A DNA stretch of 44,539 bases from Microbacteriaceae bacterium (GTDB taxonomy: Bacteria > Actinomycetota > Actinomycetes > Actinomycetales > Microbacteriaceae): NCBI GenBank assembly GCA_025465035.1, contig JAODMH010000182.1:1-44539 (forward strand), in the 5' to 3' direction. Made by a program: the position numbers and the translations under genes. The first letter of the stretch is position 1, and the number at the start of each line of letters is the position of its first letter. Below, piece after piece: positions 6,991 through 14,666 of this stretch. The notes below the pieces were generated by a model. The model did no database searches. It was given only the letters and a program-made list of their open reading frames with translations, and was not told the DNA's origin.

Positions 6991-8769
6991 CTAGAGCCCC
7001 AGCGCGTCGGCGATCGCATCGGCCGCCCGTACCAGCGCGAGATGGCTGAGTGCCTGCGGCGTGTTGCCGGCCTGGCGTCCGGTACCCACGTCGTATTCCT
7101 CGCTAAGCAGCCCGACATCGTTGGCGAAACCTACCAGGCGGTCCATCAGCTTCGTCGCGTCATCCGTGCGCCCGCTGCGAGCATATTGCTCGACGAGCCA
7201 GAACGAACAGGCGAGAAAGGGATGCTCGCCCGCTGGCAGCCCGTCGACTCCCGACTCGGTCTGATAGCGCATGACCAGGCCGTCGCGCAGCAACTCCTCT
7301 TCGATTGCGGCCACGGTTCCGAGCATCCGCGCGTCGTCTGCCGCGACATAGCCGACCTGCGAGAGCTGGAGGAGCGATGCATCGACTCCAACCCCTCCGT
7401 AATACTGCGTGTAGGTGTTGCGCACCGGATCGAAGCCGCGCGCCTCGATCTCGTCGCGCACCTCGTCGCGCAGTTTCGTCCAGCGCTCGACCGGTCCGTC
7501 CAGACCGTATTCCGTGACGGCGTCCACCGCGCAGTCGAAGGCCGCCCAGATCATCACCCGTGAGTGGGTGAAATGGCGCCGTGGTCCGCGGATCTCCCAG
7601 ATCCCGTTGTCTGGACGCCTCCAGTTCTCTTCGACGAAGCTCATGAGGGCGCGCTGTAGCGGCCAGGAGAACTTCCCCTCCCTGATGCCGACTTGGCGCG
7701 CCACTCGCAGGGCGAGCATGACCTCGCCGAAGATGTCGCCCTGATACTGGCGCCAGGCATCGTTGCCGACGCGCACGGGGGAGGCGCCGTGATAGCCGGG
7801 AAGTGTCTCGACCTCCCATTCGGTGAGCCTGCGCTCGCCGGACAGTCCGTACATGATCTGCACGTCCGCGGGATCCCCGGCGACGGCGCGCAGCAGCCAG
7901 CTGCGCCAGCCGTTGGCTTCCTTGGCAAAGCCGTGGCGAAGCAGCACGTTCAGCGTCAGCGAGGCATCCCGCAGCCAGACGTAGCGATAGTCCCAGTTTC
8001 TGCTGCCACCGAATTCCTCCGGCAGGCTGGTGGTCGCGGCCGCGACGATGCCGCCGGTGTCCTCGTGGGTGAGCGCGCGCAGCACGAGCAGCGAGCGATG
8101 GACCTCGTCGTGATACACGGGAGACACAGTGCTTGATGCCGCCCAGTCGCGCCACCATTTCTCGGTCTCGGTGATTCGGCGCGTGACATCCATGGGCTCG
8201 GGCGGCGGCCGATGGGCGCGGAACCAGGTGAGGGTCACATCGACGGTATCGCCGGCTTCGACGGTGAACTCAGAGGCGTGCGAATGGTCCTTCGGACTGA
8301 GCCGGGGACCGCGGATGATCACGGCATCCGGTCCCGCGACGGCGAGCAGCGCCGGTCCGCGTTTCTCCTTGACCTGCCGCACCCATGGCACAGCCCCGGA
8401 ATAGTCGAAGCGGATCCGCACATCCTGCACCATGGCAACGGAGCCGCTGATTCCCCTGACACGACGCACGACATCCGCACGACGATCTCCGTGCGGCATC
8501 AGGTCGACGACCTCGACTTCGCCGGTAGCCGTCACCCATCGGGTGACCAGGATGAAGGTGTCTTCGCGATAGCTGCGACTCGTCTCGATCACGGCATCCC
8601 GTGGCGCCAGCAGCCAGCGGCCGTGATCCTCGTCGCCGAGCAGGGCGCCGAAGGTTGTCGCGGAGTCGAACCGCGGCATGCACAGCCAGTCGATGCTTCC
8701 GTCCCTGCCGACGAGGGCACCGGTGTGACAGTCCCCGATCAGGGCGTAGTCCTCGATCTGCAGAGCCAT
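6991..8769 (-). CDS. Glycoside hydrolase family 15 protein (glucoamylase/trehalase-like)
   Basis: 592-aa cytoplasmic enzyme with the bacterial GH15 layout: an N-terminal beta domain (IEDYALIGDCHTGALVGRDG...IDWLCMPRFDS) and a C-terminal (alpha/alpha)6 barrel. Hallmarks are RNWDYRYVWLRDA near residue 260, the general-acid region PDNGIWEIRG near 390, and the base region LSEEYDVGTGRQAGNTPQALSH near 560. Family members hydrolyse alpha-glucosidic bonds of trehalose or maltooligosaccharides and release glucose; actinobacterial members include trehalases, and sequence alone does not separate these. It is divergent from glucose-6-phosphate dehydrogenase, with 31 bp between starts, consistent with glucose released here entering the pentose phosphate route. 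A near-consensus GAGACT lies 6 nt before its ATG. Confidence 0.88.
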   Translation of the reverse strand: MALQIEDYALIGDCHTGALVGRDGSIDWLCMPRFDSATTFGALLGDEDHGRWLLAPRDAVIETSRSYREDTFILVTRWVTATGEVEVVDLMPHGDRRADVVRRVRGISGSVAMVQDVRIRFDYSGAVPWVRQVKEKRGPALLAVAGPDAVIIRGPRLSPKDHSHASEFTVEAGDTVDVTLTWFRAHRPPPEPMDVTRRITETEKWWRDWAASSTVSPVYHDEVHRSLLVLRALTHEDTGGIVAAATTSLPEEFGGSRNWDYRYVWLRDASLTLNVLLRHGFAKEANGWRSWLLRAVAGDPADVQIMYGLSGERRLTEWEVETLPGYHGASPVRVGNDAWRQYQGDIFGEVMLALRVARQVGIREGKFSWPLQRALMSFVEENWRRPDNGIWEIRGPRRHFTHSRVMIWAAFDCAVDAVTEYGLDGPVERWTKLRDEVRDEIEARGFDPVRNTYTQYYGGVGVDASLLQLSQVGYVAADDARMLGTVAAIEEELLRDGLVMRYQTESGVDGLPAGEHPFLACSFWLVEQYARSGRTDDATKLMDRLVGFANDVGLLSEEYDVGTGRQAGNTPQALSHLALVRAADAIADALGL

Positions 8770-8788
8770 TCACTCAGTCTCGCAGAGG

Positions 8789-8794
8789 TAACCT
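8789..8794 (+). promoter_or_regulatory. -10 hexamer TAACCT, leaderless start of zwf
   Basis: TAACCT, 6 nt (GTGGTC), then ATG 8801. This favours ATG 8801 over the GTG at 8795, which directly abuts the hexamer and would lie upstream of the transcription start. Confidence 0.6.
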
Positions 8795-8800
8795 GTGGTC

Positions 8801-10168
8801 ATGTCTGACCACATCGGAACTCTCGTGATTTTCGGAGCGGGGGGAGATCTGACTCAGCGGTTGCTGCTCCCCGGCCTCGGCCAGCTGCTGGAGAGTTCGC
8901 GCGGGTATGCCGTGAAGCTTCTCGGCGTCGGCTTCGATCCCATGACGGACGGTGAGTGGCGCCAGCGGGTCACAAGTTCATTCGCCGCGGGCGGCGCGAA
9001 GGGCGCGCTGTCGAGGTCGGTTGCGGCGAAGGCGGAATACCTGCAGGCCGACGTCACGAAACCCGATGATCTGCGCCGCATCCTCCAGGCTGTCAGCGGC
9101 GTGCCTGCACTCTACTTCGCTCTCCCGCCCACGATCACGATCGCGGCCTGCGCGGCGCTGGGGAAGGTGGAACTGCCCAGGGGAACGGTGCTCGGTCTCG
9201 AAAAGCCGTTCGGTACGGATCTGCGCAGCGCGCAGGCGCTCAACCGGCAGCTGATCCGACTCGTGCCGGAAAAGCAGATCCATCGGGTCGATCACTTCCT
9301 CGGCAAGTCGACAGTACTCAATCTCCTCGGGCTGCGGTTTGCCAACCGCATCTTCGAACAGGTGTGGAGCGCGGAACACGTCGAGCGCGTCGACGTCACC
9401 TTTGATGAGACGCTCGCCCTCGAGGGGCGCGCCGGATACTACGACAAGGCAGGCGCACTCATCGACATGATCCAGAGCCATCTGTTGCTGGTCATGGCCA
9501 TCGTCGCGATGGAGCCGCCATCGAGCCTCGATACCGAAGACCTCCGCGGCTCGATGGCCCAGGTGCTGCGCGCGACCCGGGTCTGGAACGGCGATGCCGC
9601 CGCCGCGAGTCGGCGCGCGCGTTATGGTGCGGGCACGATCGATGGCCGCAAGCTTCCCGCATACGACAAGGAGCCTGGCGTCGATCCGGCACTTGGCACT
9701 GAGACTCTCGCCGAGGTGACCGTCGGAATCGAGAACTGGCGCTGGGCCAGCGTGCCGTTCCACCTCCGTTCCGGCAAGGCTCTCGCCACCAAGCGGCAGG
9801 AGATCGTCATCACATTGAAGGATGTCCCGCATCGTCCATTCGGGTTGACCGGAAAACCGGGACCGGCGCAGCTGCGAATCGGGCTGAATCCGGACGCCAT
9901 CGAACTCGATCTCAACATCAACGGTGAGGGAGATCCCTTCAGCCTCGATCGCGTGACGCTCCAGACCGAGTTCGCAGCCGGGGAACTCGGCCCGTATGGC
10001 GAGGTGCTCCACGGGCTGCTCTCCGACGACGCGACTCTCTCGGTTCGTGCGGACGCCGTCGAAGAGTGCTGGCGCATTGTGGGGCCGGTTCTGACCGCCT
10101 GGCGCAAGAACGCGGTACCGCTGGACGGCTATCGCGCCGGGTCGACCGGGCCGACCTCCTGGCGCTAG
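8801..10168 (+). CDS. zwf: Glucose-6-phosphate dehydrogenase, divergent
   Basis: 455-aa enzyme predicted to oxidise glucose 6-phosphate to 6-phosphogluconolactone with NAD(P)+. The Rossmann motif GAGGDLTQR is near residue 9 and the active-site motif RVDHFLGK near residue 163, followed by NLLGLRFAN and GRAGYYDKAGALIDMIQ as in the family. It is divergent: the usual GDLAKRK lysines after the glycine motif are replaced (GDLTQRL), and it stands alone rather than beside tal, opcA or pgl. It may be a second, specialised copy; a canonical zwf would lie elsewhere. ATG 8801 is chosen because of the leaderless hexamer. Its TAG shares the bases CTAG with the convergent methyltransferase stop. Confidence 0.87.
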   Translation: MSDHIGTLVIFGAGGDLTQRLLLPGLGQLLESSRGYAVKLLGVGFDPMTDGEWRQRVTSSFAAGGAKGALSRSVAAKAEYLQADVTKPDDLRRILQAVSGVPALYFALPPTITIAACAALGKVELPRGTVLGLEKPFGTDLRSAQALNRQLIRLVPEKQIHRVDHFLGKSTVLNLLGLRFANRIFEQVWSAEHVERVDVTFDETLALEGRAGYYDKAGALIDMIQSHLLLVMAIVAMEPPSSLDTEDLRGSMAQVLRATRVWNGDAAAASRRARYGAGTIDGRKLPAYDKEPGVDPALGTETLAEVTVGIENWRWASVPFHLRSGKALATKRQEIVITLKDVPHRPFGLTGKPGPAQLRIGLNPDAIELDLNINGEGDPFSLDRVTLQTEFAAGELGPYGEVLHGLLSDDATLSVRADAVEECWRIVGPVLTAWRKNAVPLDGYRAGSTGPTSWR

Positions 10169-10941
10169 GTTCGGCCGATCACGATCCGCAGGCCGGCGTC
10201 GAATTCGGCGAGGTGCCGGAATTCGCCGTAGCGGGCATCCCACTCTCCCGATTCGAGGTCGGATCGGAGGTTACGCTCGAATCGGCCGACCACGTCTTCT
10301 GGAACGAAACTCCACGCAGACATCGCTCGGCGCACCTCCGGCTCGAGCAGCCGCTCTGGACGCGCGAAGAAGGCCTGCCCGAAGCCGTCCACGCAGTCGT
10401 GGGGGACCATGACCGTACGGACCCCGGTCGATCCGCCGAGCGCGGACTCGATCTGCCCGATGGGCGGCATGCGCCTGGTCTCGACTTCGATCAGTTCCGG
10501 CGCGTAGTCCATGAGCCACCAGTGTTGCGGCGGCACGGGATCGAAGGTCATGATCACCACCGGTCCCAGGGTGACGCGTCGCATCTCGCCGAGTCCGCGA
10601 GCAGGATCCGGCCACTGGTGCACGGTCACGCTCGCCATGCTCGCGTCGAAACTCCCATCGTCGAAGGGCAGGTTGTCCGCGGTTGCGTCGATCGCCGGGG
10701 CCAGGTGAGGCGGTCGCTGCGCCCGCATGGATGCCGACGGTTCGACCGCCGTGACGTCGCGGTCGACCGGCTCGTATGATCCAGCTCCCGCACCGACGTT
10801 GAGCACAGTCCGTCCGTCGCCGAGGGCATCGAGGATCTGTGCCGCGATCCGCGGATCCGGTTGGCGGATGCGGGCGTAGCCCTCTCCGATCGTGCCATAG
10901 TCCGCGTCGCCGGCCGAGCCATCCGAGGTGCGAGCGTTCAT
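10165..10941 (-). CDS. Class I SAM-dependent methyltransferase
   Basis: 258-aa protein with the Methyltransf_11-type core. Motif I is VLNVGAGAGSYEP near residues 45-57, the acidic end of strand 2 follows (VTAVEPS), and motif IV DGSFDASMASVTVHQWPD is near 105. The target molecule is not shown by sequence or neighbours. The ATG has a near-consensus TAGACC 6 nt upstream, so it too may be leaderless. It is convergent with zwf, the two stop codons sharing CTAG, and it is separated from the hipBA module by 57 bp. Confidence 0.82.
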   Translation of the reverse strand: MNARTSDGSAGDADYGTIGEGYARIRQPDPRIAAQILDALGDGRTVLNVGAGAGSYEPVDRDVTAVEPSASMRAQRPPHLAPAIDATADNLPFDDGSFDASMASVTVHQWPDPARGLGEMRRVTLGPVVIMTFDPVPPQHWWLMDYAPELIEVETRRMPPIGQIESALGGSTGVRTVMVPHDCVDGFGQAFFARPERLLEPEVRRAMSAWSFVPEDVVGRFERNLRSDLESGEWDARYGEFRHLAEFDAGLRIVIGRT

Positions 10942-10998
10942 GACTCAGGTCTAGCACGGAGGAACGCGCCGGCCGCTCGACCACGCGGCCGCCGCGCG

Positions 10999-12300
10999 TC
11001 AGTCGATTTCGGGATACGCGTCGCCGATCTCGGCCGCCTGGGTGGCGGGAATGCCGGCCAGTGCCGCGAACTCCGGCCACGTCGCGACGGCGGCCGAAAC
11101 CTCGCGGATCACCGAGCGAGCACGCGGCACCTGGAAGCGGTCGGCAACGGCGAGCAGGTCATTGCGGCTGATCCCGGAGAACGCGCCGTTGACCGACATC
11201 AGGTGCTGGTAGGTCCACTCGCCGTTCGGGTTATAGGCGAAGGTCACGTCGTAGGCGGGGGAGAGTTGCCAGCCCGCTCCGCTCACCGGATCGAGGATGA
11301 ACGAGAAATTCTTGGTGTGGTCGTCGCAGTTGCGGGCGAGAACGTTGAACACCATTCGGCGGAAGGCCTCCTCCCTGGAATCCGCTCCCAGGCCCAACTC
11401 CTCGATCACCTGGAAGTACTGGCTGTAGTCGTGCGTTCCGCGCTGCCGGAAGTCGAGGTGCGCGACGCCGCAGAGTGTGAGGGTATGCACCTTGTATGAG
11501 GCGGAGTCGCGCCCTGTCACCCGGTCGAAGCGCCGGGTCATGAAGTGTGCGCGACCGTTCTCCTCGAGCAGCCGGCACTCGGTCATGGTGATGCCCGCTG
11601 CGGTCGCCATGAGGTGGTAACCGTATTCGATCCGTCCATACATGCCGCCGGAGCCGAGCTCGGTGTCGGCGCCCACCCCGTCGAGTTTGATGAGCCAGTA
11701 TTCGAAACCCGGGTCGGCGGGAAGCTGCCCTGAGCGGATCTCATTCGTCTCGCGGTTCCAGGCGATAACCGCCTTCGCCCTGGCGCCACCGGCGGACGTG
11801 CCGACCTGGATGAGGCTCTGCAGTGCCGCTTCGGTCTCGCGATCGCCGGCGAACGTTCCGCCGAGCATCGAGCGTGCTCCCTCGACGAGGTCGGCGAGTT
11901 CCACCGCGCTCGACGTGCGGTGCCGCGGACCGCGGCTCGGGCGGAACTCCAGGGCACCCATGGCACGGGAGGCCATGTAGGCGAGCCGGTCGAGAGCCGT
12001 GACATCCGCTCTGCGGATGCCCTGCCTGGCGAGATAGGCATCGATGAGTGCGTTTCCGAAGTCGTCGGGCAGCGAGTCGGCGATGAACGGAGGGAGCCTA
12101 TGGTAGGTCGCCTCCGGCAGGGCGGGAAAGGTGAAGGTCGATCCGGAGAGCGGGGCATGGAGGGGAGCGAGTTCGATGCCTTTCCGTTTCCACTCCGGGT
12201 AGTACTCGAACACGTAATAGCCGAGACTCGGATCGAGAGCGACGGCACCCACCCGTTCTCCCCAGGCCAGCACCTCGACGGCATCCACCGGGCTGTACAT
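10999..12300 (-). CDS. hipA: HipA-family Ser/Thr kinase toxin
   Basis: 433-aa HipA-like kinase, full length. The N-terminal subdomain (residues 1-110) is followed by the nucleotide loop TSAGGARAKA near residue 170, the catalytic-loop signature N324-C-D326-D327-H-T-K330-N331, and the metal-binding LSPAYDV near residue 350. In E. coli, HipA phosphorylates glutamyl-tRNA synthetase and halts growth; the target here is unknown. The ATG directly follows the TAG of hipB with no gap, so translation is coupled to the antitoxin. All key kinase residues are present, so the toxin looks active. It is the only defence/stress accessory module in the window. Confidence 0.92.
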   Translation of the reverse strand: MYSPVDAVEVLAWGERVGAVALDPSLGYYVFEYYPEWKRKGIELAPLHAPLSGSTFTFPALPEATYHRLPPFIADSLPDDFGNALIDAYLARQGIRRADVTALDRLAYMASRAMGALEFRPSRGPRHRTSSAVELADLVEGARSMLGGTFAGDRETEAALQSLIQVGTSAGGARAKAVIAWNRETNEIRSGQLPADPGFEYWLIKLDGVGADTELGSGGMYGRIEYGYHLMATAAGITMTECRLLEENGRAHFMTRRFDRVTGRDSASYKVHTLTLCGVAHLDFRQRGTHDYSQYFQVIEELGLGADSREEAFRRMVFNVLARNCDDHTKNFSFILDPVSGAGWQLSPAYDVTFAYNPNGEWTYQHLMSVNGAFSGISRNDLLAVADRFQVPRARSVIREVSAAVATWPEFAALAGIPATQAAEIGDAYPEID

Positions 12301-12624
12301 CTAGGCCTTCTCCCCCCTGGGTCGATAGACCCTGCTCCGCTGACGCCCGCGACCCGATCGCAGGATCTCGATCGGACTCACGGTGATCGGTGGCGCGATC
12401 TCGAGAAGCCAGTCGGCCCGGTCGAGCGTGCGGACGACCTTCACCAGCGTCTTGAGGGTCGAGCCCTTTCCCTGCTCCAGGTTCTTGACGGCGCCGAGGC
12501 TCACCCCGGAGGCCGCTGCGACCTCGGCCTGGTCGAGTCCGCGCTGCAGGCGGAGAGCTCGGAATTGGTCGCCGATGCGTTGCTCCCACTCGTCGCTCGA
12601 AAGTTGCTCTTCTGTAAAAGACAT
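12301..12624 (-). CDS. hipB: HipB-like XRE-family antitoxin
   Basis: 107-aa DNA-binding antitoxin that should neutralise HipA and repress its own promoter. The helix-turn-helix runs about residues 20-75 (FRALRLQRGLDQAEVAAASG, then VSLGAVKNLEQGKGSTLKTL), followed by a basic C-terminal tail (RSGRGRQRSRVYRPRGEKA). It precedes hipA in the usual antitoxin-first order. An 8-of-9 palindrome CTTTGCAGA-N10-TCTGTAAAG sits 9-36 bp upstream of its ATG and is the likely HipB operator. The upstream region is strikingly AT-rich for this genome, suggesting the module was acquired. Confidence 0.9.
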   Translation of the reverse strand: MSFTEEQLSSDEWEQRIGDQFRALRLQRGLDQAEVAAASGVSLGAVKNLEQGKGSTLKTLVKVVRTLDRADWLLEIAPPITVSPIEILRSGRGRQRSRVYRPRGEKA

Positions 12625-12632
12625 ACAACTAG

Positions 12633-12680
12633 CTTTGCAGAGATATATCCATCTGTAAAGCCATAATTATGACTATTATA
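12633..12680 (-). promoter_or_regulatory. hipBA promoter/operator, AT-rich
   Basis: Contains the inverted repeat CTTTGCAGA (12633-12641) / TCTGTAAAG (12652-12660), the perfect 10-bp palindrome CATAATTATG (12662-12671), and a perfect TATAAT on the minus strand (12680-12675). AAAGCT lies 6 nt before the hipB ATG as an alternative, leaderless-type -10. Which hexamer is used cannot be decided by eye. Confidence 0.55.
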
Positions 12681-12686
12681 GAAGTG

Positions 12687-13730
12687 TCACAAAAGGCGGA
12701 GATCGTTGAGCCGCTCGGCAAGGCCTGCGCCGTCGGAGGCGTAGACCCAGTGCGCCGCTCGGTCGGCGTGCTCCTCCATCTTGCTGCGTCCGCCGGCGAG
12801 AACCGCCTCACCACCCGACAGCTGGCGAATCGCTATAGCCTCGACGCTGTCGGGATTGTTCGCCGCGAAATCGCCGTAGATCTCCTCATCGTGCTGCCCG
12901 TCGTCGCCGACCAGCAGCCAGTGCACAGTGGGGAACTCCCGCGCCAGCCGCTGCAGGGTTTCCACCTTGTGCGCGCGGCCACTGCGAAACCACCGATCGT
13001 GGGTCGGACCCCAGTCGGTCAACAGCAGCGGCCCCGGCGGATAGAGGTTGCGGGAGAGGAAACGGCTGAGGGTCGGCGCGACGTTCCAGGCACCGGTCGA
13101 CAGGTAGAACACCGGGGTGCCGGGATGCTCCCGCGTGAGCCGCTCGTAGAGTACGGCCATCCCCGGCACCGGCCGCCGCGCGTGCTCATCCAGCACGAAG
13201 GTGTTCCAGGCTGCGAGGAACGGGCGGGGGAGCGCCGTGACCATGACGGTGTCGTCGACGTCGGAGATGATGCCGACACCCACCGCCGGATCGATGATCA
13301 GGACGGGCGCATCGACAGTCTCCGCCTCATCCGTTCGGATGGTGATGGTGTGCCAACCGGGAGCGAGGTCCACCTGGACGACGGTGTCGACCACCCCACC
13401 CCGATCGGCCATCACCCGCTGCTCGACGCCGCCGACGGCGATCGTCACCGCGATGTCGTTGACGGGGACGCTGGTGAAGCTGCGCCATCCGCGGATCTTC
13501 TTGTAGCGCACGTCGTCGCCGAGTGACGGCTTCGTCAACAGCACCCTGCACAGGACCCTGACCCAGCCGGGGGCACCGTAACCGGTGTACGGAATGACAG
13601 TCGGTGTGTGACCGCGTTTGCGGGCGCGTTTCTCGCGGAACACGTGGACGGAGTCTTCGAGGCGAGCGGCGAAATGCAGGATTGGTTCCGCCCCGGAGGC
13701 GCCGGCCGACGTCTTTCGGGTCTTGGCCAT
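12687..13730 (-). CDS. App1-family phosphatase domain protein (DUF2183)
   Basis: 347-aa protein with the App1 catalytic domain, a HAD-related fold. The signature SDVDDTVMVT near residue 175 carries the DxDxT nucleophile; later conserved parts include FYLSTGAWNVAPTLSRFLSRN and LLLTDWGPT, and a KVETLQRLAREFPTVHWLLVGDDGQHDEEIY segment matching the HAD-type motif III-IV region. In yeast App1 dephosphorylates phosphatidate; the bacterial role is not established, so a lipid-phosphate phosphatase is only a likely function. The N-terminal half (residues 25-160) looks like a beta-rich accessory domain. No signal peptide is seen. AAGACT lies 6 nt before the ATG, a near-consensus leaderless -10. Confidence 0.85.
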   Translation of the reverse strand: MAKTRKTSAGASGAEPILHFAARLEDSVHVFREKRARKRGHTPTVIPYTGYGAPGWVRVLCRVLLTKPSLGDDVRYKKIRGWRSFTSVPVNDIAVTIAVGGVEQRVMADRGGVVDTVVQVDLAPGWHTITIRTDEAETVDAPVLIIDPAVGVGIISDVDDTVMVTALPRPFLAAWNTFVLDEHARRPVPGMAVLYERLTREHPGTPVFYLSTGAWNVAPTLSRFLSRNLYPPGPLLLTDWGPTHDRWFRSGRAHKVETLQRLAREFPTVHWLLVGDDGQHDEEIYGDFAANNPDSVEAIAIRQLSGGEAVLAGGRSKMEEHADRAAHWVYASDGAGLAERLNDLRLL

Positions 13731-13834
13731 TCCCCAAGTCTTTCACGTCTGGCTCTGGCGCAGTTTTCGTGGGTGGACAGACCAGTCATTTCTGATAAAT
13801 CGCTTTGATAACAATAGTTGAGGCAAATCGCCGC

Positions 13835-13861
13835 GCCCCCAACTCGGGGGCACGATAGGAT
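13835..13861 (+). promoter_or_regulatory. tetR promoter with GC palindrome operator
   Basis: Palindrome GCCCCC-AACTC-GGGGGC (13835-13851), 4 bp (ACGA), then -10-like TAGGAT (13856-13861). Transcription would start near 13868, giving a 20-nt leader that contains the Shine-Dalgarno. The palindrome's position between -35 and -10 suits autorepression by the TetR protein. Confidence 0.5.
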
Positions 13862-13887
13862 TCGAGCTGACAAAAGAGGGAGTTGCT

Positions 13888-14544
13888 TTGGCCGCACAGA
13901 ACCTGGCAGAGACCACACCGGATGGTGCCGCTCTGCTGCGAAATGAACCCGTGCAGGCACGTAGCACGGCGCGTCTTGCCGGGCTGCTGGATGCTGCTGC
14001 CGCGATCATCGACGAGATCGGCTATGAGCGCCTCACGACGGCCATGGTCGCCGAGCGCGCCGGCGCCTCGATCGGTACCGTCTACCGTTACTTCCCCGAT
14101 CGCATCGTGGTGCTGCAGAGTCTGAGCGCACGATTCCTGCAGACTTTTGTCGAGCGTGCCAACGCAGCGGTCCGCGATCCCGCACATGCGAACTGGCAGG
14201 ACGCGATCACCGCCGTGATCGACACGATCGTCGACGCGTTCAGAAGCGAGACCGGCTACCGGTCGCTCCGCCTCGGCGATGTGCTCGACATCCGGCCCGC
14301 CGCATCCGCCCACCCCGCAGGAGCTGTCGTTGCCGCGACGATTGCCGCCGGCCTCGCCGAGCGTTTCGGACTTCCCACCAAGGATCTGGCATTCCGCGTC
14401 GAGGTCGTCCTCGATGTCGCCGATGCCCTCCTGGCACGGGCCTTCGCCCACGAACGCAATGGCGACGAGCGTTTCATCGCCGAGGCCAAGTCGATAGTTC
14501 GCGACTATTTCGTGGCAGCGTACGGGGAGCCGGCGGAGGGGTAG
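13888..14544 (+). CDS. TetR-family transcriptional regulator
   Basis: 218-aa repressor. The DNA-binding domain spans about residues 30-80 (AAAIIDEIGYERLTTAMVAERAGASIGTVYRYFPDRIVVL), with the typical TetR recognition helix; the rest is a helical ligand/dimer domain resembling TetR_C-type regulators of unknown ligand. The start is TTG 13888, supported by GAGGGAG ending 5 nt upstream. The GC palindrome 37-53 bp before the start suggests autoregulation, and a very similar palindrome precedes the small membrane-protein gene at 5134, a candidate target. No transporter or enzyme is directly adjacent, so the inducer cannot be guessed. Confidence 0.88.
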   Translation: MAAQNLAETTPDGAALLRNEPVQARSTARLAGLLDAAAAIIDEIGYERLTTAMVAERAGASIGTVYRYFPDRIVVLQSLSARFLQTFVERANAAVRDPAHANWQDAITAVIDTIVDAFRSETGYRSLRLGDVLDIRPAASAHPAGAVVAATIAAGLAERFGLPTKDLAFRVEVVLDVADALLARAFAHERNGDERFIAEAKSIVRDYFVAAYGEPAEG

Positions 14545-14569
14545 CCGCTTCGGTTTCATGGGTGTACGT

Positions 14570-14590
14570 TTCACCGGGCCATCCGGTGAA
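14570..14590 (+). terminator. Hairpin after tetR
   Basis: TTCACCGG (14570-14577), 5-nt loop GCCAT, CCGGTGAA (14583-14590): perfect 8-bp stem 25 bp after the stop codon. No T-run, so termination is likely but not certain. Confidence 0.5.
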
Positions 14591-14666
14591 GCCGCACAAC
14601 GGATGACGTCCGGCGCAGCGTAATCTAACGCAACCGGGAATGACGGCGGCCGCGCATAGTGTTTAG

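Noticed and set aside
5460-7049. 529-codon plus-strand frame across the hydrolase gene
   Set aside because: Antisense shadow of the hydrolase with low-complexity charged translation; the minus strand has the catalytic motifs and membrane segments.
8795-8800. GTG 8795 as the zwf start, with AGAGG 6 nt upstream
   Set aside because: It abuts the TAACCT hexamer, so it would lie upstream of the likely transcription start. ATG 8801 fits the leaderless spacing seen at nine other genes.
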